From: Pseudomonadota bacterium
Lineage (GTDB): Bacteria; Pseudomonadota; Alphaproteobacteria; Rhizobiales; Devosiaceae
Direction of reading: 5' to 3'
Length of the DNA stretch: 12,483 nucleotides
Assembly (NCBI GenBank): GCA_023430705.1
Contig: JAEYZJ010000113.1
Span: 1 to 12,483 of the forward strand
This document shows, in pieces, positions 1 to 6,446 of the stretch; position 1 is the first letter of the stretch, and every line of letters begins with the position of its first letter. A program made the translations under genes and the position numbers. The notes under the pieces were generated by a model. It was not told the origin of the DNA. It ran no database searches and saw only the letters and a program-made list of their open reading frames with translations.

Positions 1-971
1 TAGGCCATGCCGACGATGCTGATGATCGCGATGGCCACCGCCCTGAGGATCTGGCCCCAGTAGAGCGCCGAAAGCGTTGGAATGAGAAGGGGCAGCAGGA
101 AATAGGCGGCAAAGATCAGGAACCCCACGATCAGCAGCCCCTGGCTCGCCCGCGGCATCGGTCGCACGACGAACAGCGCCATCACCACCACCTCGAGTGC
201 GGCGCAGAGGCTGAACAGCAGACCCACATCGGTCGCCGTGCCGAGATCCTGCACCACCACGATCGACATCGCCGTCGAGGCCATGAACATGGCCGTGTGG
301 AAGGCGGTGAGCGCCAGCACCCCGGGGGCTGCCGCCCGCACCGTGTCGAGATCGACCGTCTGCCGCTCCTCTGCGGCGGCCGGTACGATCTTCAGCCGCG
401 CCACCAGCACCGTGAGCATCGCCACCAGCGCCAGTGCCGATGCGCCGAGATAGACCCCCTGGAAGGAAGCGAGCGCCACCAGCACCGCCCCGATCGCCGG
501 CCCGATCGCCCAGGCCAGCGACGAGATCATCCTGAGGCTCGCCATGCCCCGCGCCACCGTGTCGGCGTCAGTCCGGTCGAGGTGCCCCTTGCCGATGGCA
601 AAGAGCAGGCTGAACGAGGCGCTGCCGAGCCCGAACATAAGGAAGCCGATTGCGATCAGCGTCCATGCGTCGGTCACGAAGGCGCACAGCCCGTAGCCCA
701 CCACCTTGGCCGCAAGCGACAGCAGCAGGGGCCAGAGCGCCGGCCGCCTGTCGTGCATCTGGCCGAACAGGGTGGCAAAACCGATGCCGGAGACCGCCGT
801 GAGCGTCATGAACAGCGTCAGCTCGATCGGCGACATGCCGATCTTTTCGACCGCCAGCAGCGCCGTGTAGGTCAGCGCCACCGCCTCCGAGAGGATCGCC
901 AGCAGTGTGGCGGCCGCCGTGGGCACAAAATACGGCACCCTGAGAAGAGCCAGGCTCGAGCGGGAAGGCAC
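1..971 (-). CDS. MFS transporter, sugar-efflux (SET)-like, partial (C-terminus off window)
   Basis: An open minus-strand reading frame runs to the window edge, giving about 323 residues without a stop. It is strongly hydrophobic with repeated predicted membrane helices. After helix 2 comes a basic loop, FGQMHDRRPALW, in the place of the MFS loop 2-3 motif. A central hydrophilic loop (KIVPAAAEERQTVDLDTV) separates the two halves, as in 12-helix MFS carriers. The second half starts MFMASTAMSIVVVQDLG and continues GLLFSLCAALEVVVMALFV, which resembles sugar efflux transporters of the SetA/SetB type. Those are about 390 residues, so roughly 70 residues are missing. No ATG lies near the beginning. 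I chose GTG at 971 because it keeps the first helix and has a GGAA about 10 nt upstream; the first in-frame ATG (near 836) would remove that helix. It diverges from the HAD gene. The MFS assignment is firm; the substrate class is inferred. Confidence 0.75.
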   Translation of the reverse strand, partial: MPSRSSLALLRVPYFVPTAAATLLAILSEAVALTYTALLAVEKIGMSPIELTLFMTLTAVSGIGFATLFGQMHDRRPALWPLLLSLAAKVVGYGLCAFVTDAWTLIAIGFLMFGLGSASFSLLFAIGKGHLDRTDADTVARGMASLRMISSLAWAIGPAIGAVLVALASFQGVYLGASALALVAMLTVLVARLKIVPAAAEERQTVDLDTVRAAAPGVLALTAFHTAMFMASTAMSIVVVQDLGTATDVGLLFSLCAALEVVVMALFVVRPMPRASQGLLIVGFLIFAAYFLLPLLIPTLSALYWGQILRAVAIAIISIVGMA

Positions 972-1021
972 AGGGGTTGTTTCCGGACAGTCAGGGTGTT
1001 CGGGCGGCAGAGACGAAGATA

Positions 1022-1050
1022 GACTAGCGGCCCCAAAGGGCTACGACAAG
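1022..1050 (-). promoter_or_regulatory. Possible sigma70-type promoter for the MFS gene
   Basis: On the minus strand CTTGTC (1050-1045) and CTAGTC (1027-1022) are separated by exactly 17 nt. The -35 box is one base from the alphaproteobacterial CTTGAC; the -10 box is a poor match to CTATAT. Transcription would begin near 1015, about 45 nt before the chosen GTG at 971. This is pattern matching only. Confidence 0.28.
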
Positions 1051-1073
1051 CGAGCCCCAGCGACAGGACGACT

Positions 1074-1772
1074 ATGCCCAACCTTACGACCATCGGCTTC
1101 GATGCCGACGATACGCTCTGGCACCACGAGCGATATTTCGTCGCCACCAAGGACCGCTTCGCCGAACTGCTTGCGCCCTGGGCCCCGCCCGCCGAGTCGG
1201 CCAGGCGCCTGCACGACATCGAGATTGCCAATGTCAGCCACTACGGCTTCGGCGTGAAGAGCTTCACGCTCTCCATGATCGAGACCACCGTCGCGATCGT
1301 TGAGGACCAGGTGCCGGCGCCGCTGCTCGCGCAGATCGTCGAGCTCGGCCGCGAGATGCTGACCCATCCGGTCGGGCCGTTCCCCGGCGTGCGCGAAACG
1401 CTCGAAGCGCTCAGGGGCCGCTACAAGCTGCTCGTCATCACCCGCGGCGATCTCTTCGACCAGGAACGCAAGCTCGACGCATCGGGCCTGCTGCCGTTCT
1501 TCGACGAGATCGAGATCGTCTCCGACAAGACCCGGCCGGTCTACGAGCGCATCTTCAGCCGGCACGGCGACGGCCCCGCCCGCTCGATGATGATCGGCAA
1601 CTCGATGCGCGCCGACGTGGTGCCGGCGCTTGCCGCCGGGGCGTGGGGCATCCATGTGCCCTCCGAACACGTCTGGTCGCTCGACCTTGCCGAGGAACCG
1701 AAGGACAACCCGCGCTTCCACCGCCTCGCCCATGTCGCCGATGTGCTGCCGCTGATCGCGGAGATCGGCTGA
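1074..1772 (+). CDS. HAD-superfamily hydrolase (phosphatase-like)
   Basis: The 232-residue protein carries the ordered haloacid-dehalogenase motifs. Motif I is FDADDTLW (D10 nucleophile, D12 acid/base). Motif II is ITRGD with T123. Motif III begins at K152 (SDKTRP). Motif IV is MIGNSMRADVV (G175, N176, D181). Between motif I and II lies an alpha-helical cap of about 100 residues, placing it among the C1-cap phosphatases. Such enzymes are soluble and hydrolyse phosphomonoesters through an aspartyl-phosphate intermediate with Mg2+; the substrate cannot be read from sequence. Motif IV has GNSxxxD instead of the common GDSxxxD, a variant I recall from some HAD subfamilies, so it need not mean loss of activity. 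The start is supported by AGGA about 7 nt upstream of ATG. It diverges from the MFS gene and converges on rlmJ, so it is probably monocistronic. Confidence 0.88.
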   Translation: MPNLTTIGFDADDTLWHHERYFVATKDRFAELLAPWAPPAESARRLHDIEIANVSHYGFGVKSFTLSMIETTVAIVEDQVPAPLLAQIVELGREMLTHPVGPFPGVRETLEALRGRYKLLVITRGDLFDQERKLDASGLLPFFDEIEIVSDKTRPVYERIFSRHGDGPARSMMIGNSMRADVVPALAAGAWGIHVPSEHVWSLDLAEEPKDNPRFHRLAHVADVLPLIAEIG

Positions 1773-1785
1773 CGGGGTTGGTTTG

Positions 1786-1808
1786 CCCCTCGCCCGCTGG
1801 CGAAGGGG
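1786..1808. terminator. Hairpin between convergent HAD and rlmJ genes
   Basis: CCCCT-CGCC (1786-1794) pairs with GGCG-A-AGGGG (1799-1808) around a CGCT loop, with one bulged A. The stem lies in the 45-bp gap between two convergent genes, so it could end transcripts from both sides. Neither strand has a following T-run, so intrinsic termination would be weak. The form also resembles the GC-rich palindromes dispersed in many proteobacterial intergenic regions. Confidence 0.5.
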
Positions 1809-1817
1809 TGCCGGGGT

Positions 1818-2669
1818 CTACGCCTCGCCCCTGATCCATTCGAGCTTGTGCCGCCCCTGTCCCGGATCGCCCAGCAGCTGCGCCAGGGCCGGCAGCAGGA
1901 CGCGGAGTTCGCCCTCGAGCGTGAACGGCGGATTGACGAGGATGATCCCCGTGCCGTGCAGCCGCGGCGGGTTGGATGCGGGCCGGATCGACACTTCGGC
2001 GCGCAGCATCCGCGGGATATTCGTGTCGCGCAGGGCCGAGATGAAGTCGTGCACGGCGCGGGTGTCCTTGAGCGGATACCAGAGCGCATAGACGCCGGTC
2101 GCGAACTTGCGGTGCGCCTTCTGCAGCCCGTCCACCATGCGGTCGAACTCGCCTTTCTCCTCGAACGGCGGGTCGACCAGCACGAGGCCCCGCTTCTCCT
2201 TGGGCGGGACGTGCGCGTTGAGCGCCAGCCACCCGTCGAGTTCGATTACCCGCACCTGGATATCGCCCTCGAACAGGGCGCCGAGGCGCCTCGCGTACTC
2301 GGGATGAAGCTCGAGCGCCGACAGCCGGTCCTGCGGCCGGAACAGCTTCCGCGCCAGCAGCGGCGAGCCGGGATAGGTCTCCACCCCGCCCTGCGGGTTC
2401 ATCTCGCGGATCACGGCCAGATAGGGCTCGACCAGGGCCTGGGCCTTCTGCGGCAGCGGCGCCTTGAGAAGACGCCCGACGCCGTCCACCCACTCGGGAG
2501 AGCGCTTGGCGATCTCCCCGGTCAGGTCGTAGCGGCCGATGCCGGCATGTGTGTCGATGACCCGGAACGCCGAGTCCTTCTTCTTCAGGTACTCGATCAC
2601 CCGCGTCAGGATGATGTGCTTGACCACATCGGCGAAGTTTCCGGCGTGAAAGGCGTGGGAATAGTTCAT
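1818..2669 (-). CDS. rlmJ: 23S rRNA (adenine(2030)-N6)-methyltransferase RlmJ
   Basis: The 283-residue protein starts MNYSHAFHAGNFADVVKH, the conserved RlmJ N-terminus (E. coli RlmJ is 280 residues). The SAM-binding segment DTHAGIGRYDL (residues 39-49) follows, then the catalytic N6-adenine methyltransferase motif DPPFEE at about D166 (DPPY in E. coli). A late NPPFTLEGEL completes the family pattern. The enzyme methylates A2030 of 23S rRNA in the cytoplasm and is non-essential in E. coli. I chose ATG at 2669: the open frame extends about 20 codons further to 2729, but that segment runs into the end of the upstream LysE-type gene, and the family N-terminus begins here. The exporter's stop TGA (2673-2671) is one base before this ATG (TGAcATG), so translation is probably coupled. 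No separate ribosome binding site is evident. Confidence 0.95.
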   Translation of the reverse strand: MNYSHAFHAGNFADVVKHIILTRVIEYLKKKDSAFRVIDTHAGIGRYDLTGEIAKRSPEWVDGVGRLLKAPLPQKAQALVEPYLAVIREMNPQGGVETYPGSPLLARKLFRPQDRLSALELHPEYARRLGALFEGDIQVRVIELDGWLALNAHVPPKEKRGLVLVDPPFEEKGEFDRMVDGLQKAHRKFATGVYALWYPLKDTRAVHDFISALRDTNIPRMLRAEVSIRPASNPPRLHGTGIILVNPPFTLEGELRVLLPALAQLLGDPGQGRHKLEWIRGEA

Positions 2670-2670
2670 G

Positions 2671-3315
2671 TCAGTGGCGGGCCTGTGCGGTGAGTATGGT
2701 CGCCGCGAAGGCGGTGAAGATGGCGGCAAAGCTCCAGTTCAGCGCCTTCTCAAGCCACCTGGTCCGCCGGAACGCGGCTGCCAGCCAGTCGGCCGCCAGC
2801 ACCGTCGCGACTCCCAGGGGAATTGAGAGCAGCACAAACTCGGCGCCGAGGAAGAACAGCTTGCCGGTCGCGCCCGGATCATGCGCATCGACGAACTGCG
2901 GCAGGAAGGTCACGAAGAACAGCACCACCTTGGGGTTCAGCAGGTTGATGCCGACCCCGGTGGCAAAGCTCTGCCATACGGTCGGCGGCTTCTTGGCGGC
3001 CTCCGCGATGCGCAGCCCCCCGCCATGGACAATGGCCTGGTAGGCGAGCCACAGCAGATAGAGCGCGCCGGCGATCTTGAGCGCCATGAACAGCGCCGGC
3101 GCGGCGATGATCAGCACCGAGATGCCGAAGGCGACGAGCGCCGTGTGCACCATGATGCCGGCCATGGCCCCCAACATGGCGGCAAGCCCGTGCGCCCGCC
3201 CGTAATTGATCGCCCGGCTCAGCTGCAACGCCATGTCCGGCCCCGGCGTGATGGCGAGGACGAAGGTCGCTACGGCGAAGGCGAGGAGGACCGGAAGGTC
3301 CGGGACGAAGGTCAT
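2671..3315 (-). CDS. LysE/RhtB-family amino-acid exporter
   Basis: This 214-residue inner-membrane protein matches the RhtB branch of the LysE superfamily in length and pattern. An N-terminal helix leads into ITPGPDMALQLSRAINYGRAHGLAAMLGAMAGIMVHT, where PGPD (residues 24-27) and the glycine-rich loop are diagnostic. A second signature, NLLNPKVVLFFVTFLPQFV, falls at residues 124-142, and two C-terminal helices flank WLAAAFRRTRWLEKALNW. About six membrane segments are expected. Family members export amino acids such as threonine, homoserine lactone, leucine or arginine; the substrate is not predictable here. The start at 3315 gives the usual family N-terminus; an extension to 3417 would add about 34 non-conserved residues. 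It is the first gene of a minus-strand pair with rlmJ, from which it is separated by one base. The two functions are unrelated, so the coupling may only reflect compact gene packing. Confidence 0.92.
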   Translation of the reverse strand: MTFVPDLPVLLAFAVATFVLAITPGPDMALQLSRAINYGRAHGLAAMLGAMAGIMVHTALVAFGISVLIIAAPALFMALKIAGALYLLWLAYQAIVHGGGLRIAEAAKKPPTVWQSFATGVGINLLNPKVVLFFVTFLPQFVDAHDPGATGKLFFLGAEFVLLSIPLGVATVLAADWLAAAFRRTRWLEKALNWSFAAIFTAFAATILTAQARH

Positions 3316-3346
3316 GGCAATGCACCGGCTGCGCTGCCCACGTCTT

Positions 3347-3361
3347 TGGCACGGTACGAGC
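3347..3361 (+). promoter_or_regulatory. Sigma54-like promoter element (weak)
   Basis: TGGCACG-GTAC-GAGC has the invariant GG and GC of a -24/-12 promoter at the right spacing (consensus TGGCACG-N4-TTGC); only the TT before GC is missing. It sits in the 86-bp gap between the divergent exporter and acetyltransferase genes and points toward the latter, predicting a start near 3373. No enhancer-binding-protein gene is nearby, so chance is a serious alternative. Confidence 0.22.
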
Positions 3362-3401
3362 CGGCTTGCCAGCCCGAACGCCGCCGGGCGACAACTGCGG
3401 C

Positions 3402-3899
3402 ATGACCGAACCGACAATCACCCCCATCGGCCCAGGCGACCTGCCCCGCGTTGCCGAACTCGCCCACCGCATCTGGCCTGAAGCCTTTGCGACAATCCTG
3501 CCGCCCGAGCGCATTCCCGGCATGCTGGCCGAGATCTACGCGCTCGAGGCGCTGAAAGCGGACATCGTGGAGCGCGGGCACCAGTACTTCATCGCCACAC
3601 GGGCCGCCGAGGACCTCGGCTTCGCCTCCGCCTACCGTGCCGATGGCCGCGTCTGGATCAAGAAGCTCTACCTGCTGAAGGAGAGCCGCGGCCTCGGCCT
3701 CGGCAAGGCGCTGATCGCGGCCGCCCGTGACCGCTTCGGCGCGGACCTGCCGGTGGCGCTCTACGTCAATGACGGCAACGCGCCGGCCATCGCCTTCTAC
3801 CGCTCGCAGGGCTTTGAGGTGGAAAAGCACGTGCCGGTGCAGATGGGACCTTATCAGTTCCATGACTATGTCATGCTGAAGCCGGCTCGAGGCGCATGA
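3402..3899 (+). CDS. GNAT-family N-acetyltransferase
   Basis: The 165-residue protein has the GCN5-related acetyltransferase fold pattern. Motif A is IKKLYLLKESRGLGLGKALI, with the acetyl-CoA pyrophosphate-binding R-G-L-G-L-G at residues 96-101. Motif B is YVNDGNAPAIAFYRSQGFEVEKHV (about residues 121-143), including the usual N...A..FY...GF. The acceptor could be a small amine, an amino acid or a protein N-terminus; the sequence does not say. I took ATG at 3402 (MTEPTITPI). A TTG 12 codons upstream (3366) is possible, but the extra residues look unstructured, and neither site has a clear ribosome binding site. It diverges from the exporter gene, an arrangement sometimes seen for detoxification pairs, but shared function here is only a guess. 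Confidence 0.88.
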   Translation: MTEPTITPIGPGDLPRVAELAHRIWPEAFATILPPERIPGMLAEIYALEALKADIVERGHQYFIATRAAEDLGFASAYRADGRVWIKKLYLLKESRGLGLGKALIAAARDRFGADLPVALYVNDGNAPAIAFYRSQGFEVEKHVPVQMGPYQFHDYVMLKPARGA

Positions 3900-3975
3900 T
3901 CACCAGCGACACGCCCTGTGCTGCGAGTAGTTGAACCGGCGTCCCGGCCCGCCGCAATTTCAGCGCGCGGAACCA

Positions 3976-3996
3976 TGGATTGGGCGATCCAATCCA
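3976..3996. repeat. 21-bp dyad, possible operator upstream of the c-di-GMP enzyme
   Basis: TGGATTGG (3976-3983), a GCGAT spacer, then CCAATCCA (3989-3996): perfect 8-bp arms. There is no T-run after it, so it does not look like an intrinsic terminator. It lies 77 nt downstream of the GNAT stop and about 83 nt upstream of the GTG of the GGDEF-EAL gene, a suitable position for a dimeric regulator. I do not recognise the binding protein. Confidence 0.45.
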
Positions 3997-4020
3997 ACTC
4001 CCTGCATTTAAAGCGTTCTT

Positions 4021-4053
4021 AACTCACGGCGACTAGCGTTTCGCGAGTTTTTT
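4021..4053 (+). terminator. Weak hairpin with T-run (GNAT terminator or attenuator)
   Basis: AACTC (4021-4025) pairs with GAGTT (4045-4049), with a further GCG/CGC step inside, and the right arm runs into TTTTTT (4048-4053). The stem is short and has an internal bulge, so it would be weak. It lies between the GNAT gene and the GGDEF-EAL gene. It could end the former, or act in the leader of the latter if that promoter lies near the 3976 dyad. Confidence 0.28.
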
Positions 4054-4078
4054 AGGTTCTTGGGGGGCCTGAACAGAA

Positions 4079-6202
4079 GTGAGGGCGCTATCCGTCGATT
4101 CCGTTCGCAAGGCCGCCGACGCGTTGCTGCTCGACGCGGCGCTGCAGTCAGTCCCCTACGGGTTCTGCGTCTGGTCGCCCCAGTTCAAGCTGGTGATGTT
4201 CAACCAGCATTACCTCGACATCTACGGCTTTCCGAAGAAGCGCGTGCGCAAAGGCATGACCATCGAGGCCATCGTTCGGCTCTCGTCCGAATTGGGCAAC
4301 CATCCCGGCGAGACCCCCGAGCAGTTCCTCGAGACCTATAAGCGCGAACTGCTGAACAATCGTGGCGGCGCGCGCGCCAAGGTGCGCGAGGCTGTCGCCG
4401 GGAACCGCTGGCTGGAGACCGCGCACGTCTATTCGCCGGGCCTCGGCTGGGTCGTGACGCACGAGGACGTGACCGAGGAGATCGCGTCGGACGAGATCGT
4501 GCAGCGCCGCAAGCGCGAACTCGAGCGCCAGAACATCCGGCTCGACGCGGCCGTGAACAACATCTCGCAGGGGTTGTGCATGTACGACGCCAAGGGGCGT
4601 CTCGTCATCTGCAACCAGCCCTATCAGCGCATCTACAACCTGCCCGAGCACCTGCTGAAGCCGGGCACGCAGCTCGACGACATCCTCGGCTACCTGTTCG
4701 ACGAGGGCATGCAGGCCGGCAACAACCGCGACGAATACATCCGCTGGCGCCGCGATGTCATCTCGCGCGGCGAGTACGGCAAGAACATCCACGAGCTCAA
4801 CGGCCGCACCATCATGATGCAGCACCATCCGATGCAGGATGGCGGCTGGGTGACGACCCACGAGGACATCACCGAGCAGCGCCAGCACGAAGAGCGGATC
4901 CGCCACCTGGCGCGGCACGACGCGCTCACCCAGCTGCCCAACCGGGTGCAGTTCCTCGAGGAGATGGCGGCAGCCGAGCCGGGGCTCGAGCGCGGCGATC
5001 ATCTCGCGGTGCTGTGCATCGACCTCGACCACTTCAAGGCGGTCAACGATACGCTGGGGCACTCCCTGGGCGACAAGCTGCTGCAGCAGGTATCGGCCCG
5101 CCTTTGGGGCGCGACGCGCGAGAATGACCTGCTGGCCCGCCTGGGGGGCGACGAGTTCGCCCTGCTGCTGCGCGACGTCGACTCGCCGGCCGAGGCAGCC
5201 GCCATCGCCGACCGCATCGTCAAGGCGCTCTCCAACCCCTTCACCATCGACGGCCACCAGCTGGTGATCGGCACCTCGGTCGGCATCGCCATGGCGCCTC
5301 AGGACGGCGCCACCTCCGAGACGCTGATGAAGAACGCGGACCTCGCGCTCTACAAGGCCAAGAACGAGGGGCGCTCGACCTTCCACTTCTTCGAGCCGGG
5401 CATGGATGCCGCCATCCAGAAGCGCCGGATCATCGAAGCGGGGCTGCGCCTCGCGCTGGCGCGCGGCGAGTTCCGCCTCGTCTTCCAGCCGCTCGTGGGG
5501 CTCAAGGAGAACCGCATCACCTGTCTCGAGGCGCTGCTGCGCTGGGACAGCGCCGAGCGCGGCACGATCTCGCCGGCCGAGTTCATCCCCGTGGCCGAGG
5601 AAACCGGGCTTATCGTCCAGATCGGCGAGTGGGTCCTGCGCGAGGCCTGCCGCACGGCGGTCACCTGGCCGGCGGGCATCCGCGTCGCGGTCAATCTGTC
5701 GGCCGTGCAGTTCAAGAACAAGCGCCTGTTCGAGACGGTGGAGGCGACGCTGCGCGAGACCGGCCTGCCGCCGACCCGGCTCGAGCTCGAAATAACCGAG
5801 TCCCTGCTGCTCTCGGACAACGAACCGACGCTGAAGACCCTGCACCGGCTGCGCGCGCTGGGCGTCCGCATCTCCATGGACGACTTCGGCACCGGCTACT
5901 CCTCGCTCAGCTACCTGCGCAGCTTCCCCTTCGACAAGATCAAGATCGACCGCAGCTTCATGCGCGATCTCAAGTCCAAGGGCGACAGCCTCGCCATCAT
6001 CAAGGCGGTGATCGGTCTCGGCCAGTCGCTGGGCATGTCCACCACCGCCGAGGGCATCGAGACCGAGGAGCAGCTCGCCGCCGTGCGCGAGCATGGCTGC
6101 AACGAGGTCCAGGGCTTCCTCTTCTCTCCGCCCATCAGCGCGGCCAAGGTCACCCAGATGCTGGCCGAGCAGGAGCGCCCCAGGCTGAAGCGCGTCTCCT
6201 GA
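4079..6202 (+). CDS. PAS-PAS-GGDEF-EAL cyclic-di-GMP cyclase/phosphodiesterase
   Basis: This 707-residue protein has no signal peptide or obvious membrane helix and is probably cytosolic. Two related PAS_7-type sensor domains come first (about residues 20-135 and 155-270, the second opening NNISQGLCMYDAKGRLVICN), joined by a charged helix (ETQ-like linker VQRRKRELERQ). The GGDEF domain (about 275-435) has an intact active site, RLGGDEF (356-360), and an intact inhibitory I-site, RxxD (R347-D350), five residues before it. The EAL domain (about 450-695) keeps E484-A-L-L-R, NLS (539-541), EITE (571-574), DDFGTGYSS (601-609), KID (622-624), AEGIET and Q678, the metal- and substrate-binding set of active phosphodiesterases. 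It could therefore make and degrade c-di-GMP, with the PAS domains choosing the balance. The start is GTG at 4079, with a GGGGGG run about 12 nt upstream. Likely monocistronic. The ligand of the PAS domains is unknown. Confidence 0.95.
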   Translation: MRALSVDSVRKAADALLLDAALQSVPYGFCVWSPQFKLVMFNQHYLDIYGFPKKRVRKGMTIEAIVRLSSELGNHPGETPEQFLETYKRELLNNRGGARAKVREAVAGNRWLETAHVYSPGLGWVVTHEDVTEEIASDEIVQRRKRELERQNIRLDAAVNNISQGLCMYDAKGRLVICNQPYQRIYNLPEHLLKPGTQLDDILGYLFDEGMQAGNNRDEYIRWRRDVISRGEYGKNIHELNGRTIMMQHHPMQDGGWVTTHEDITEQRQHEERIRHLARHDALTQLPNRVQFLEEMAAAEPGLERGDHLAVLCIDLDHFKAVNDTLGHSLGDKLLQQVSARLWGATRENDLLARLGGDEFALLLRDVDSPAEAAAIADRIVKALSNPFTIDGHQLVIGTSVGIAMAPQDGATSETLMKNADLALYKAKNEGRSTFHFFEPGMDAAIQKRRIIEAGLRLALARGEFRLVFQPLVGLKENRITCLEALLRWDSAERGTISPAEFIPVAEETGLIVQIGEWVLREACRTAVTWPAGIRVAVNLSAVQFKNKRLFETVEATLRETGLPPTRLELEITESLLLSDNEPTLKTLHRLRALGVRISMDDFGTGYSSLSYLRSFPFDKIKIDRSFMRDLKSKGDSLAIIKAVIGLGQSLGMSTTAEGIETEEQLAAVREHGCNEVQGFLFSPPISAAKVTQMLAEQERPRLKRVS

Positions 6203-6446
6203 TCCGGGCGCGGATAGCGGGTGCCCCTGGCGCACAAATAGTTCGCCCAATTGTCGAACGGGCGTCCCCTCGATCGTCTTCATCGCGAGGGTGCTTCCGC
6301 AGCTATCGCGCTGGGCAACGGGGGTGCCCTCGACCCCTTCCGGACCGCAACGCAACCCACCCATTCGGCGAATTGTCTTGAGAATGTGGCCTTCGTCCGT
6401 TATGGGGCGCGACTAATCTTCGGAACATTCGATCGGCCGCGCCCCC
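6203..6446. other. Intergenic region before typA, with short imperfect repeats
   Basis: No convincing gene lies in these 244 bases. Inverted repeats occur at 6241-6264: either GTTCG/CGAAC (6241-6245 and 6255-6259) or the overlapping CGCCC/GGGCG (6244-6248 and 6260-6264). They may help end the preceding transcript but lack a T-run. A 20-base element beginning AACGGGCGTCCCCTCG at 6257 recurs with four mismatches at 6317, exactly 60 bp later. Confidence 0.4.
6377..6405 (+). promoter_or_regulatory. Candidate sigma70-type promoter of typA
   Basis: CTTGAG (6377-6382) and TTATGG (6400-6405) are 17 nt apart, resembling the alphaproteobacterial CTTGAC-N17-CTATAT. It would give a leader of about 35 nt before the typA ATG. 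A second possibility, CTTCGT (6391-6396) with CTAATC (6413-6418), has 16-nt spacing. The choice is open. Confidence 0.35.

Noticed and set aside
297..1022. Plus-strand 241-residue open frame over the MFS gene
   Set aside because: Arg/His/Gln-rich with no hydrophobic or domain pattern; the minus strand encodes a clear transporter.
4148..6364. 738-residue antisense open frame opposite the GGDEF-EAL gene
   Set aside because: It mirrors a gene with intact catalytic motifs. Its composition is low-complexity (His, Asp, Leu, Gly, Arg), as expected when GC-rich third positions are read from the other strand, and it has no recognisable domain.
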